DNA of 64,000 nucleotides, from contig QJZC01000062.1 of assembly GCA_003247575.1 (NCBI GenBank), forward strand, positions 34,390-98,389, written 5' to 3'. Origin of the DNA: Pseudomonadota bacterium. Lineage in GTDB: Bacteria > Myxococcota_A > UBA9160 > SZUA-336. Below are positions 17,654-25,684 of the stretch, piece after piece (the first letter of the stretch is position 1; every line of letters starts with the position of its first letter). A program made the translations under genes and the position numbers. The notes beneath the pieces were generated by a model. It was not told the DNA's origin. It searched no databases and saw nothing but the letters and a program-made list of their open reading frames with translations.

Positions 17654-18961
17654 CTAGCGATCTTCTGTGTCTCCGGACTCTGCCTCGATCGTGACGCTGC
17701 GACCTGCGCGTTCTTCTTCCATTCGTTTGCGGGCAGACTCCGCCAGCTCCGTCTCGGCGGTCCGAATCTTGAGATCGCGAATCAGCTGGAGGGCCTTGGC
17801 CTTCCGTTCCTCGGAGTCGGTCGGGGTCTTCGTGAAGTAGACGCGGCGATCGACCACCTGCTCGTAGCCGCCCTCGCCGACGACCGTGATCCGAATGATG
17901 TTCATTCCCTCGCGCAGTGGCGCATAGCCATCGAAGGTTCCATCAGGGAAGAGTCGGACGGCGCGCGCTTTCTGACTGCTCGAGAGATTGTCGATCTCGA
18001 CCCGCGCGATCTTGGTCAGGCTCATGTGCGGAACGAAATCGGTCACTTCTCCCGGGCTCGCCACCAGTACCAGATCGCCCCCGCTCACGTGAGTGATCTC
18101 TTCGTATACGGTGCGGTTGGAGACCGCCTCTGGGCCGAGAGCGAACGCGTAGATGCGCACTCCGAGCTTCGCGGCGTCCATGGCAGAGCCGATCGCGAGC
18201 TTCTCGGCGTGACTCGGAGGGCTCGGCCAGGTGGGCGCTCCGTCCGAGAGCAAGATGACCGAGAGGTTGCGCCGGTCCTCCGGTTGTTCGGCGCGCGGCT
18301 GTCCCTCGAACTGGAAACGCGCCAGCTTGAGGGCGTTCTCGAAAGAGGTTCCCTTGAAGTCGGGCTCCAGAGGGAGATCGCGTAGCGCGTCGTACAGCAC
18401 GCTGCGCGAGCTGCCGATTGGGGCGTGCACGCGCGCCCCGTTGGCGAACGACATGAGGCCCATTCGCGTCGTGTCGGAGTCGAGGCGCTCGATCAGCTTG
18501 CGGGCTGCTTCGATCTCGGCACGCAGGATCGTATCGCCCGGGTCGGTGGATTGGCGGTCGTACTCGAGGAAGAAGTCGAGCTCGGTCCGGGAGCGGCCGG
18601 TCACTCCGTCGCCGTCGATGTCTGCTCCAGACGCCTTCCACACGCTGGCAGAGCGGTCGATCGCGATCAACACATCGTGTCCACCGCGCAGCCCGGTTCC
18701 CGTCCATCCGCGCACCTCGAGCAGCCCGACCGGACCTTCGAGGCGGGTCTCTTCCTGGGCGGGCGTCTCGAGTTCTACCCAGACCTTCTCGGCCGCCAGC
18801 GCGAGCCCGGGTAAGACGCCGGTGCAGAGCACGAGCAGCATCTGCGCGAGGTGGAGCAGTGCGGGCGAGCGCGCCGGGCCCCTCGAAACGATGACATCGG
18901 GCGCGACGACAGCGGGCGCATCGAGACGATCGCCCCTAGCGTGGCTAGCGCGAATTCGCAT
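17654..18961 (-). CDS. Exported von Willebrand factor A domain protein
   Basis: 435 aa. A signal peptide (MLLVLCTGVLPGLALA) begins at residue 41, so the true start may be ATG at 18841; the ATG at 18961 has GGAG about 10 nt upstream. The vWA domain spans about residues 95-310 with a MIDAS-like metal site: DRSAS (DXSXS), the Thr in KGTSFENAL and the Asp in LLSDGAPTW. The domain includes a GADIDGDGVTG calcium-loop-like segment. The C-terminus is a charged helix rich in Glu and Arg. vWA domains mediate metal-dependent protein contacts; the partner is unknown. The stop is 1 nt before the proposed kynA start, suggesting co-translation. Confidence 0.8.
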   Translation of the reverse strand: MRIRASHARGDRLDAPAVVAPDVIVSRGPARSPALLHLAQMLLVLCTGVLPGLALAAEKVWVELETPAQEETRLEGPVGLLEVRGWTGTGLRGGHDVLIAIDRSASVWKASGADIDGDGVTGRSRTELDFFLEYDRQSTDPGDTILRAEIEAARKLIERLDSDTTRMGLMSFANGARVHAPIGSSRSVLYDALRDLPLEPDFKGTSFENALKLARFQFEGQPRAEQPEDRRNLSVILLSDGAPTWPSPPSHAEKLAIGSAMDAAKLGVRIYAFALGPEAVSNRTVYEEITHVSGGDLVLVASPGEVTDFVPHMSLTKIARVEIDNLSSSQKARAVRLFPDGTFDGYAPLREGMNIIRITVVGEGGYEQVVDRRVYFTKTPTDSEERKAKALQLIRDLKIRTAETELAESARKRMEEERAGRSVTIEAESGDTEDR

Positions 18962-19126
18962 TACATTGAAACTCCAGCGCGATCCCGCGTGGCTCGGTTT
19001 CGTCGACGACCCCGCTCATCTTCCGCTCCGGGTTCGGGTAGGTCAAGCGGATGTGTGCCGCGGTCTCGATTCTGGCGCACCTCGCGGCTTACCGTCCAGG
19101 CTCTCTCGGAGAATCGTCCGAAGAAC

Positions 19127-20269
19127 TCAGCGAAGGCGCGTCTTCACGTCCTCTCCAACGAGTGTGATGTCGGACTCCGCGAGCTCGTCTACGTGCGCCT
19201 CGAGCGGCGACAGCTTCGAGAGCATTCGCCGCAGTACCTCCGCGCGGTCACGCCCGAGGCGGTCGAACTCGATACGGGCACCCTCCAGGTCGGGTTGACC
19301 CTGGACCGTTCCCTCGATGAGAAGCGGGCTCAGACCCTTGCCCAAGGGGAGCGCGACGATGACCGGGCACCCGCTGCTCAGCCGCTCGTGAGCGTCTACG
19401 CGGATTCCGCTCATCGACAGATCCTTGGCCATGATCACGAGAGGACGCTCGTCGTCGAGCGACATGAGGCACGCGACGCGCTGGCGATAGCGGTGGCGCC
19501 TGACCTCGCGACGATCGATCTCGATCTCGAGCTGCTCGCCCGGCTTTGGCTTCGCTGCAAGGGAATTGAGCTGGACGATCCGCGTCCCCTCTCCCTGCCC
19601 CACGACGATCTGGGCTAGCGTGGACTGCACGCCGGCGTCCTCGAAGCCGATGGCCACGTCGAAGCGGTGTCGGTCGCGGTCACGCAGGCTCGTTCGCAAC
19701 ACGACGCCTGGGTATGCGGTGGGTGCTGCAGGGTCGATCTCACTCGGTAGATAGATCGAGATCGCCGTCGTCACGCGGATGTCCTTCGACACCTGGATGC
19801 GACAGCTGTCATGGGATAGGTCACACAACTCGGCTTCGAATCGTTCACCGTTTGCCGAGCACTGTACGGTGCAGGCGCATGGGAGCCGGATTCGGGCTCG
19901 CCGTTCACCGGACTGGTGGATCAGCTGTCGGATCAAGGGGTGCACGATCCGCGCGTCGGGGCCGCCGGGTCCGATCTGCAGCAGGAAGTGCGCGCCGAGC
20001 TCGCGCAGGAACTCGCGCAAGCTCGAGAAGTCCTTCGGATGGACGCAGATCCAGGCGGGTCCTGGATCGTTTCCCATGTCGGGGATCAGGTGCGGGATCT
20101 CGAGCGCGCGGCGCCGGTTGGTGATCAGGAGGTCACGAGGTCGCGGGATCGGTGGAACGATCTCGGCTCCCGACTTCCAGGTGAGCTCGAGCCCGGCTTC
20201 GAACAGCAGTAGGCCGAGCGGGTTGAGTTCACCGTCGTCGAGGAGCAGAACTGTTGCATTAGACCGCAT
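19127..20269 (-). CDS. Tandem PilZ-domain protein (putative c-di-GMP effector)
   Basis: 380 aa from ATG at 20269, preceded by GAAGG; an in-frame ATG at 20329 would add 20 residues. Three parts are visible. Residues 1-120 look like a receiver-type fold (NATVLLLDDGELNPLGLLLF), but without a clear phosphoacceptor. Then come two PilZ-like units. The first (ERRARIRLPCACTV, LCDLSHDSCRIQVS) deviates from the binding motif. The second has a well-preserved c-di-GMP signature: RREVRRHRYRQRVAC (RXXXR) followed by MAKDLSMSGIRVDA (DXSXXG). Cytoplasmic, no membrane segment. With the GEMM riboswitch at 53.5 kb it shows that the organism uses c-di-GMP signalling. The output is unknown. Confidence 0.82.
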   Translation of the reverse strand: MRSNATVLLLDDGELNPLGLLLFEAGLELTWKSGAEIVPPIPRPRDLLITNRRRALEIPHLIPDMGNDPGPAWICVHPKDFSSLREFLRELGAHFLLQIGPGGPDARIVHPLIRQLIHQSGERRARIRLPCACTVQCSANGERFEAELCDLSHDSCRIQVSKDIRVTTAISIYLPSEIDPAAPTAYPGVVLRTSLRDRDRHRFDVAIGFEDAGVQSTLAQIVVGQGEGTRIVQLNSLAAKPKPGEQLEIEIDRREVRRHRYRQRVACLMSLDDERPLVIMAKDLSMSGIRVDAHERLSSGCPVIVALPLGKGLSPLLIEGTVQGQPDLEGARIEFDRLGRDRAEVLRRMLSKLSPLEAHVDELAESDITLVGEDVKTRLR

Positions 20270-20411
20270 CTTCTTCGACCTTCGGAGTTTGGGACCTGGC
20301 GCTGTAGGTAGGTCGCGTATCCACGCCAAAGGTGGCGTGCTGCCCAGATTCGGCGTGGCTGTTGCGTTCCGGCTGCGCTGGGGATGAGTTTCGCCTGCGG
20401 ACGGGTAGAGT

Positions 20412-21470
20412 ATGCGTATGTCTGATGCACCTACCTTGCTGGTTCGCGACGTGCGCTTTCAGGCTCACGCAGGCGCGCCAGGGCACCCCGAGTGTCCTGA
20501 ACGTCTGTCGGCGGTCGATCGAGCACTCGACCTGCGGCCGGAGCTCGGGGTGGCGATCGAGCCGCGTCTCGCTCTGGACGAAGAGATCGTCGCGATCCAC
20601 GCGGCCCAGTACTACGACGCGCTCGGCCAGCTTGCTGGGAAGGCGACCCAGCTGGATGCGGATACATTCATGGCGCCCCGCTCGTTCGAGGTCGCCCGGC
20701 TCGCGGTCGGTGGGGCGTTGGAGCTGGCAGATCGGATCGTACGGGGTGAGGCGAGCCAGGGGTTCGCGCTGGTGCGGCCGCCTGGGCACCACGCCGAGCG
20801 TGGTCGGGCCATGGGATTCTGTCTGTTGAACCAGATCGCCATTGTCGCGGCGAATCTGCGCGCGCGCGCAGGATTGGAGCGCATCGCCATCGTCGATTGG
20901 GACGTGCACCATGGCAACGGCACGCAGCACGCCTTCGAAGCAGAGCGCGACGTTCTGTTCGTCTCCACGCATCAGTTTCCGTTCTACCCGGGCACCGGGG
21001 CGCTTTCGGAGCGTGGGACCGGAGCCGGGGAGGGGGCTACACTCAACCTGCCTCTGCCCGCCGGTTGCGGCGACGCGGAGTATCAGGCCGCGTTCTCCGA
21101 GGTGGTGGTGCCAGCGCTCGCCGACTTCAAGCCCGACATGATTCTGGTCTCCGCGGGCTTCGATGCGCATGCGCTCGACCCCTTGGCCTCGATGCAGGTC
21201 TCCACAGAGACCTACGCCACCCTCACGGCTTGCCTGCGTGAGGTGGCCGAAGCTCACTGCGGTGGACGGATGCTCTTCTTCCTCGAGGGCGGCTACCATC
21301 TCGAAGCGCTGCCTGCCTCGGTGATCGCCGTTCTCGAGCAGCTTGCTCGGCCCGGACTGCGGCACGAGCCGGCAGAGCGTACTCCCCTGGCTGCGCGGCT
21401 CATCGAGCTGTTCCGGGAAGCCCACGGCGGAAGCTGGCCCAGCCTGCGCCGGATCGTGCACTCAGGCTAG
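20412..21470 (+). CDS. Histone deacetylase-family protein (class II-like amidohydrolase)
   Basis: 352 aa zinc amidohydrolase of the HDAC/AcuC/acetylpolyamine hydrolase superfamily. Conserved elements: HAGAPGHPECPERLSAV, ALVRPPGHHAERGRAMGFC (catalytic His pair), IVDWDVHHGNGTQH (zinc Asp and His), SAGFDAHALDPLA (second zinc Asp) and FFLEGGYHLEAL (transition-state Tyr). The active site is complete. In bacteria such enzymes deacetylate lysines, acetoin-related targets or polyamines; the substrate cannot be told from sequence. It starts at ATG 20412 or 20418. Its stop shares the palindrome CTAG with the stop of the convergent lipoprotein gene. Confidence 0.92.
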   Translation: MRMSDAPTLLVRDVRFQAHAGAPGHPECPERLSAVDRALDLRPELGVAIEPRLALDEEIVAIHAAQYYDALGQLAGKATQLDADTFMAPRSFEVARLAVGGALELADRIVRGEASQGFALVRPPGHHAERGRAMGFCLLNQIAIVAANLRARAGLERIAIVDWDVHHGNGTQHAFEAERDVLFVSTHQFPFYPGTGALSERGTGAGEGATLNLPLPAGCGDAEYQAAFSEVVVPALADFKPDMILVSAGFDAHALDPLASMQVSTETYATLTACLREVAEAHCGGRMLFFLEGGYHLEALPASVIAVLEQLARPGLRHEPAERTPLAARLIELFREAHGGSWPSLRRIVHSG

Positions 21471-21979
21471 CCGTCGGGCTTGTCGACTGCGAAGTCGAGG
21501 GAACGCTGAAAGCGGATGATCTTGCTGTCGAAGCGAAGCTCCAGCGCGTAGAGTCCGACCTCTGCGGTTTCGGGCAGCCGGATGAAAGCGTCGACGACCC
21601 AGCGGCCGGGCTTCAGGTCGTAGCGCTCCTGCGTGTCGATCACGAGAGGCTGACCGCGATGCAGGATGCGCGTGTCGAACTTGCCCGTGACCACGCCCGT
21701 GGTGTGGAGCGGGCATAGCACGTACACCAGGCGGTGACCGAACTCCTCGCCGGGTTCGAGCCGGCGCGGGTACAGCTCTACCTGTTCGATCTTGAAGTAC
21801 GGCAGCTCCTTGCTGTCGCAGGAATATTCCTCCCACACCTCCTCGGGGAACGCGCGCAAGCGCTCGCCAGGTTTGCGGAAGGGCCGACCGAGGTAGCTTA
21901 GGGTCGCCGAGCACGACAAGGTGAGAAGTCCCAACACTGCCGCACACACGCGCAGAGCTCTTATCTTCGCAGCACCCAT
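21467..21979 (-). CDS. Hypothetical lipoprotein downstream of Ser/Thr kinase
   Basis: 170 aa, not recognised. Type II signal with lipobox LTLSC (Cys23), then a compact region rich in beta-strand-like sequence (about residues 50-170) with no known motif. The ATG at 21979 lies 19 nt inside the 3' end of the kinase gene, with GGGAG just upstream, so the two are almost surely co-transcribed and translationally coupled. It may be an envelope component whose synthesis is tied to the kinase. Confidence 0.75.
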   Translation of the reverse strand: MGAAKIRALRVCAAVLGLLTLSCSATLSYLGRPFRKPGERLRAFPEEVWEEYSCDSKELPYFKIEQVELYPRRLEPGEEFGHRLVYVLCPLHTTGVVTGKFDTRILHRGQPLVIDTQERYDLKPGRWVVDAFIRLPETAEVGLYALELRFDSKIIRFQRSLDFAVDKPDG

Positions 21980-23874
21980 TCTCCCGCCGCTTCCTCCTCG
22001 GGAGCATCCTCGGCGTCGGTCACCGGTTCGACGAATCGCTTTGGATGCGATCCTTCATCGGCAGTAGGGCGGGGCGGCTTTTGGCGTGGCGGCGATCGCC
22101 GGGGCGTTCTGCGGACGGGTGGCTTCGTCGCACTGGGGCGCGGTGATGCGGCTTGCGGCGCCGCTGGGGGCTTCTGGACACTCCCGGGGGGAGTCGTGTC
22201 TTGGGGGACCACTGCGCGCACGGCGGCGGTGTCGATCCAGGCTAGAGGTAGGTGGATTGGTCGGATTGCCCCCCCTTTCCCCTCGAGCGCGTTGCTTCTG
22301 GCTGCGAAGAGCGCTCGCTCCTCGCCCTGCGGTTCTTCGGATGTGCTGTTCTGTGGCAGTGGTCGTGGCGCGCCCATCGAGAGTGCGATCAGCGCGGCTG
22401 CCGTGGCCTGCGAGCAGGTCTTGAGCCTGGAGCGCCAACCTCTGGGCTCCACCGAGGCTCTGCGCTCAGAGGCTAGGCCGGTTCGTGCCGGCGTCTCGCG
22501 GGTTGCGCGCTGCTGTGGCGAGCATTCGGGGATGGTGGCGAGCTCCGAGATCTCCGCGGGCTGTTGCTCGACGGTCTCTGCGGGAAAGGTTGCTGGCTGC
22601 TCTTCTGGCGAGCGGGCGGCGGGCTCTTCGAGGTTGGCCGCGAGCTGCACGGTCGTCGGGAGCTCGGAGATGTCTGGAGCCGCCCCGTCGTCCGGGCTCG
22701 CTGCCTCCTGGATCTCGTCCGGTAGCTCCCAGACAGTGGTCTTCGGTGATGGCGGGGGATGAGGCGACTGCGAGGACATTGGTTCCGGGACGGCCTCGTC
22801 CACTTCTTGCGCGTCCAAAGCCGCCTGTACCGGGCTGGAGCGCTCCAGCATGGCGAAGGCTTCGTCGAGCGTTCGGTCGTGCGGGATCCCCGGAACGGAG
22901 GCGGTCCCGAGCGGCGAAATGCCCGTGCTGGTCTGGAGCACGAGGGCCGTGGCGCTCGACTCCGTAGCCTCGCCGGACTCCGTGGATGGTTCCTCGGAAA
23001 ACTGACGTCTCCCCCATTCCAGCAGCATGGCTCCGAGATCGCTGGCGGTCAGCTCCAGCGACTCGAGCGTCGCTCGGAGCAGGGCATCTCGCAGCGCATC
23101 CGTAGATGGGAAACGATCCTTCGGGTCTTTCGCCATTCCCCGCAGGATCGCTTCCTCGATCGCGGCCGGAATCTCGGGGTCTATCTCGCGTGGGGGTGGA
23201 GGGGGCGATTCGATGTGCGACCGCATCACCTCGTACTCGATGTTGCCGTCGAAGGGCAGCTGATTCGTGAGCATCTCGTAGAGGACCACGCAGAGCGAGT
23301 AGATGTCCGAGCGAGCGTCGGTCTCGCGCCCCTGAACCTGCTCCGGCGACATGTACTGCGCTGTACCGACCGTGTTCCCGGCGCGTGTGACGCGCGATGT
23401 GCCGGCGCAACGGGCGATTCCGAAGTCCATCACCTTGAGCACCGAGCTCCGGTTCAGCATCAGGTTCGACGGCTTGACGTCACGATGGATCACCCCGTGT
23501 GTGTGGGCGCAGCCAATCCCGTCGAGGGCCTGTAGGAAGATCGCCAGTGCGACGGGAAGGGGGAGGGCTCCGTTGCTCGCGAGCAGGCGCGAGACGGTGC
23601 AGCCATCCACGAGCTCCATCACCATTGCGAGGGTGTCCCCCTCTCGGTGCAGGGCGTACAAGGTGGCGATGTTGGGGTGGTGCAACTGGGCGAGAGCGCG
23701 CGCCTCTGCACGGAAGCGCTGCACGAGCTCGGGCTGGGTGCCGAAGCCCGGGCGCAGGAACTTGATCGCGACCTCGCGATCGAGCATGGAGTCGGTTGCA
23801 CGATAGACGTCGCCTACACCGCCGGAGCCGACCCGGGAGCCGATGACGTAGTCGCCCATCACGAGGCCATTCAT
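21961..23874 (-). CDS. Hanks-type serine/threonine protein kinase
   Basis: 637 aa from ATG at 23874 (AGGAG upstream; an in-frame ATG at 23904 is possible). The kinase domain is at about residues 5-270 with every catalytic motif: VGSGGVGDVYRA (glycine loop), VAIKFLRP (Lys), VIHRDVKPSNLML (catalytic loop), VMDFGIARCAG (DFG) and YMSPEQVQGRETDARSDIYS. The rest is a long Pro/Glu/Ala-rich, probably disordered region with one weakly hydrophobic stretch (TAAALIALSMGA) near residue 530 and a basic Pro-rich tail (PPVRRTPRRSPPRQKPPRP). It has no PASTA repeats. Regulatory kinases of this kind are abundant in Myxococcota. Targets are unknown. Confidence 0.93.
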   Translation of the reverse strand: MNGLVMGDYVIGSRVGSGGVGDVYRATDSMLDREVAIKFLRPGFGTQPELVQRFRAEARALAQLHHPNIATLYALHREGDTLAMVMELVDGCTVSRLLASNGALPLPVALAIFLQALDGIGCAHTHGVIHRDVKPSNLMLNRSSVLKVMDFGIARCAGTSRVTRAGNTVGTAQYMSPEQVQGRETDARSDIYSLCVVLYEMLTNQLPFDGNIEYEVMRSHIESPPPPPREIDPEIPAAIEEAILRGMAKDPKDRFPSTDALRDALLRATLESLELTASDLGAMLLEWGRRQFSEEPSTESGEATESSATALVLQTSTGISPLGTASVPGIPHDRTLDEAFAMLERSSPVQAALDAQEVDEAVPEPMSSQSPHPPPSPKTTVWELPDEIQEAASPDDGAAPDISELPTTVQLAANLEEPAARSPEEQPATFPAETVEQQPAEISELATIPECSPQQRATRETPARTGLASERRASVEPRGWRSRLKTCSQATAAALIALSMGAPRPLPQNSTSEEPQGEERALFAARSNALEGKGGAIRPIHLPLAWIDTAAVRAVVPQDTTPPGSVQKPPAAPQAASPRPSATKPPVRRTPRRSPPRQKPPRPTADEGSHPKRFVEPVTDAEDAPEEEAAGEWVLRR

Positions 23875-24356
23875 GGCGCAACGACTCCTGCCGAGGCCCC
23901 GCACCCCCGGACTCTGGGCAGGGCGGCCGCGGAGATGCCCGCGTATCCCGCGATCCGGAGAGATGTGGCCGCATCCGCGTTCCTTGGCATGTACGCGTCA
24001 TCGGCGGCCGCACGGGCTCGCTTGACGTAGCGCGGCGCGCTTGCGGCCACGGCGCGCGTGGGTTCCTGGAGTCTGCGCGCCAAGTGCGGGTGGAGGCGGG
24101 GGAAGACCAGGGAACCCAAGATCCTGCAGAAGCGCTCGGTGCGCCCGCCGCACGCACGCAGGTTTCCGCATTTGCGATGCCTGGCGCATGCTTCGCGCAA
24201 ATTCGCTTGGCGAATACACTTGGCAGTGATTGTCGTCACATTTCCTAGCCAGGTCGTTCGCTAACGATGCGCGGGCACTGCCTCTCCGATGCCGGGGGGG
24301 ACCACGAATGGCTGTGGATCGATTTCAGCCACCAGACTCATAGGGAGTGTTTACTC
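23875..24356. other. Intergenic region between divergent kinase and fasciclin genes
   Basis: 482 bp with several GC-rich open frames whose composition does not look like protein. It should contain two divergent promoters. A GGGAG ribosome-binding site for the fasciclin gene is clear near 24342. I see no structured RNA or repeat. Confidence 0.5.
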
Positions 24357-24920
24357 ATGCTCAAGTCGTACAAAGCGTTTGCATCCGTACTGGCGGTGGC
24401 CGCCGGCGTCACACTGGCTTCTCAGGCTCTCGCGAGCGAGGTGATGGTCGGTGGGCAGGCGATGTACCCGACCAAGGACATCATCGACAACGCGGTGAAC
24501 TCCGCGGATCACACCACCCTGGTGGCCGCCGTCAAGGCGGCCGGACTGGTCGAGACGCTCAAGGGCGAAGGACCCTTCACCGTCTTCGCGCCGACCAATG
24601 CAGCTTTCGACAAGCTGCCCGCGGGCACGGTCGAAGGCCTGCTCAAGCCGGAATCCAAGGAGAAGCTCACCACGATTCTCACCTACCACGTCGTCGCCGG
24701 AAAGTTCGACTCGGCAGCTGTCGCCGAGGCGATCAAGAAGGGCGGAGGCAAGGCGGAGCTGACGACCGTTGCAGGTGGCAAGCTCGTGGCGAGCCTGAAC
24801 GGTCCCAAGAACGTGATTCTCACGGACGAGAATGGCAACACGGCCAACATCTCGACGTACGACGTCAACCAATCGAATGGCGTCATCCACGTGATCGACA
24901 CCGTGGTGCTCCCAAAGTAG
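24357..24920 (+). CDS. Secreted fasciclin (FAS1) domain protein
   Basis: 187 aa. Sec signal peptide (VLAVAAGVTLASQALAS), then one FAS1 domain at about residues 35-185. Diagnostic segments: DHTTLVAAVKAAGLVETLKG (H1 region), GPFTVFAPTNAAFDKLPAGT, LTYHVVAGKFDS (the YH motif) and NGVIHVIDTVVLPK (H2 region). FAS1 proteins act in adhesion or carbohydrate/heme binding; many bacterial ones are small single-domain periplasmic proteins like this. ATG at 24357 with TAGGGAG upstream is favoured over longer in-frame starts. Confidence 0.93.
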   Translation: MLKSYKAFASVLAVAAGVTLASQALASEVMVGGQAMYPTKDIIDNAVNSADHTTLVAAVKAAGLVETLKGEGPFTVFAPTNAAFDKLPAGTVEGLLKPESKEKLTTILTYHVVAGKFDSAAVAEAIKKGGGKAELTTVAGGKLVASLNGPKNVILTDENGNTANISTYDVNQSNGVIHVIDTVVLPK

Positions 24921-25003
24921 GGATCTCGCTGTCGCCGGCCCGCGGGACGTCTACCGCGGGCCGGCCCCGAATCCGAGGGTCCGAGTCAGAGCGAGTGTCC
25001 GCG

Positions 25004-25486
25004 TCAGAGTGCGGCGAGCACTGCCTCGGCGCTGCTCACGTCGAACTTTCCAGCCTCTTCGATCTGAAGAATCTTGACGACGCCATCGTCTGCGACGAGC
25101 GCGTAACGCTGCGAACGCAAGCCAAGACCGCCCTTGGTCAGGTCGAACGTCAGTCCGACCGCCTGAGTGAACGCGGCACTGCCGTCGGCTAGCAAGGTGA
25201 CGTCGGCCAGTGCGTTCTGGTCCTTGCCCCAAGCTTCCATCACGAACGCATCATTGACCGATAGGCACGCGATCTCTGCGATGCCCTTGGCCTTGATCTC
25301 TTTGGCCTTGCTCACGAACCCGGGCAGATGTTGCGCCGAGCAGGTCGGGGTGAATGCGCCGGGCAGGGCGAAGAGCACGACCTTCCTGCCTGCGAAGAAG
25401 TCCTTGGTCGAGACATCTTTGACTCCATCCGCAGTGACGCTCTTTAGGGTGACGTCGGGAAGGGTATCTCCCAGCTTGATAGCCAT
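25004..25486 (-). CDS. Peroxiredoxin, Prx5 type
   Basis: 160 aa thiol peroxidase reducing hydrogen or alkyl peroxides. The peroxidatic Cys49 lies in the Prx5 signature PGAFTPTCSAQHLPGF; a second Cys (IACLSVND, Cys74) sits at the strand typical of Prx5 proteins. EAWGKDQ and RSQRYALVADDGVV also fit. The start at ATG 25486 gives the exact family N-terminus (MAIKLGDTLPDVTLK), although the frame stays open far upstream antisense to the next gene. It lies 83 bp from, and convergent with, the fasciclin gene, and is divergent from the purine gene. Confidence 0.93.
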   Translation of the reverse strand: MAIKLGDTLPDVTLKSVTADGVKDVSTKDFFAGRKVVLFALPGAFTPTCSAQHLPGFVSKAKEIKAKGIAEIACLSVNDAFVMEAWGKDQNALADVTLLADGSAAFTQAVGLTFDLTKGGLGLRSQRYALVADDGVVKILQIEEAGKFDVSSAEAVLAAL

Positions 25487-25684
25487 CGGGTGTTCCTCCA
25501 TGCATTTGGGCAGCCGCATCGGGCGGCCGCGCTCCTCGCGGCCCAGCGGCGGTGCGCGCACAATACCGCGTCCCTGACGGGAATGCCTCATCTCGCACGA
25601 GGATTCCCCCTTTCCCCCTGTGGACTGTCGGATCCCGGTGTACTCTCGCCTCCGCAGAGCGGGCCGTTCGCCAGGAGGATCGAG

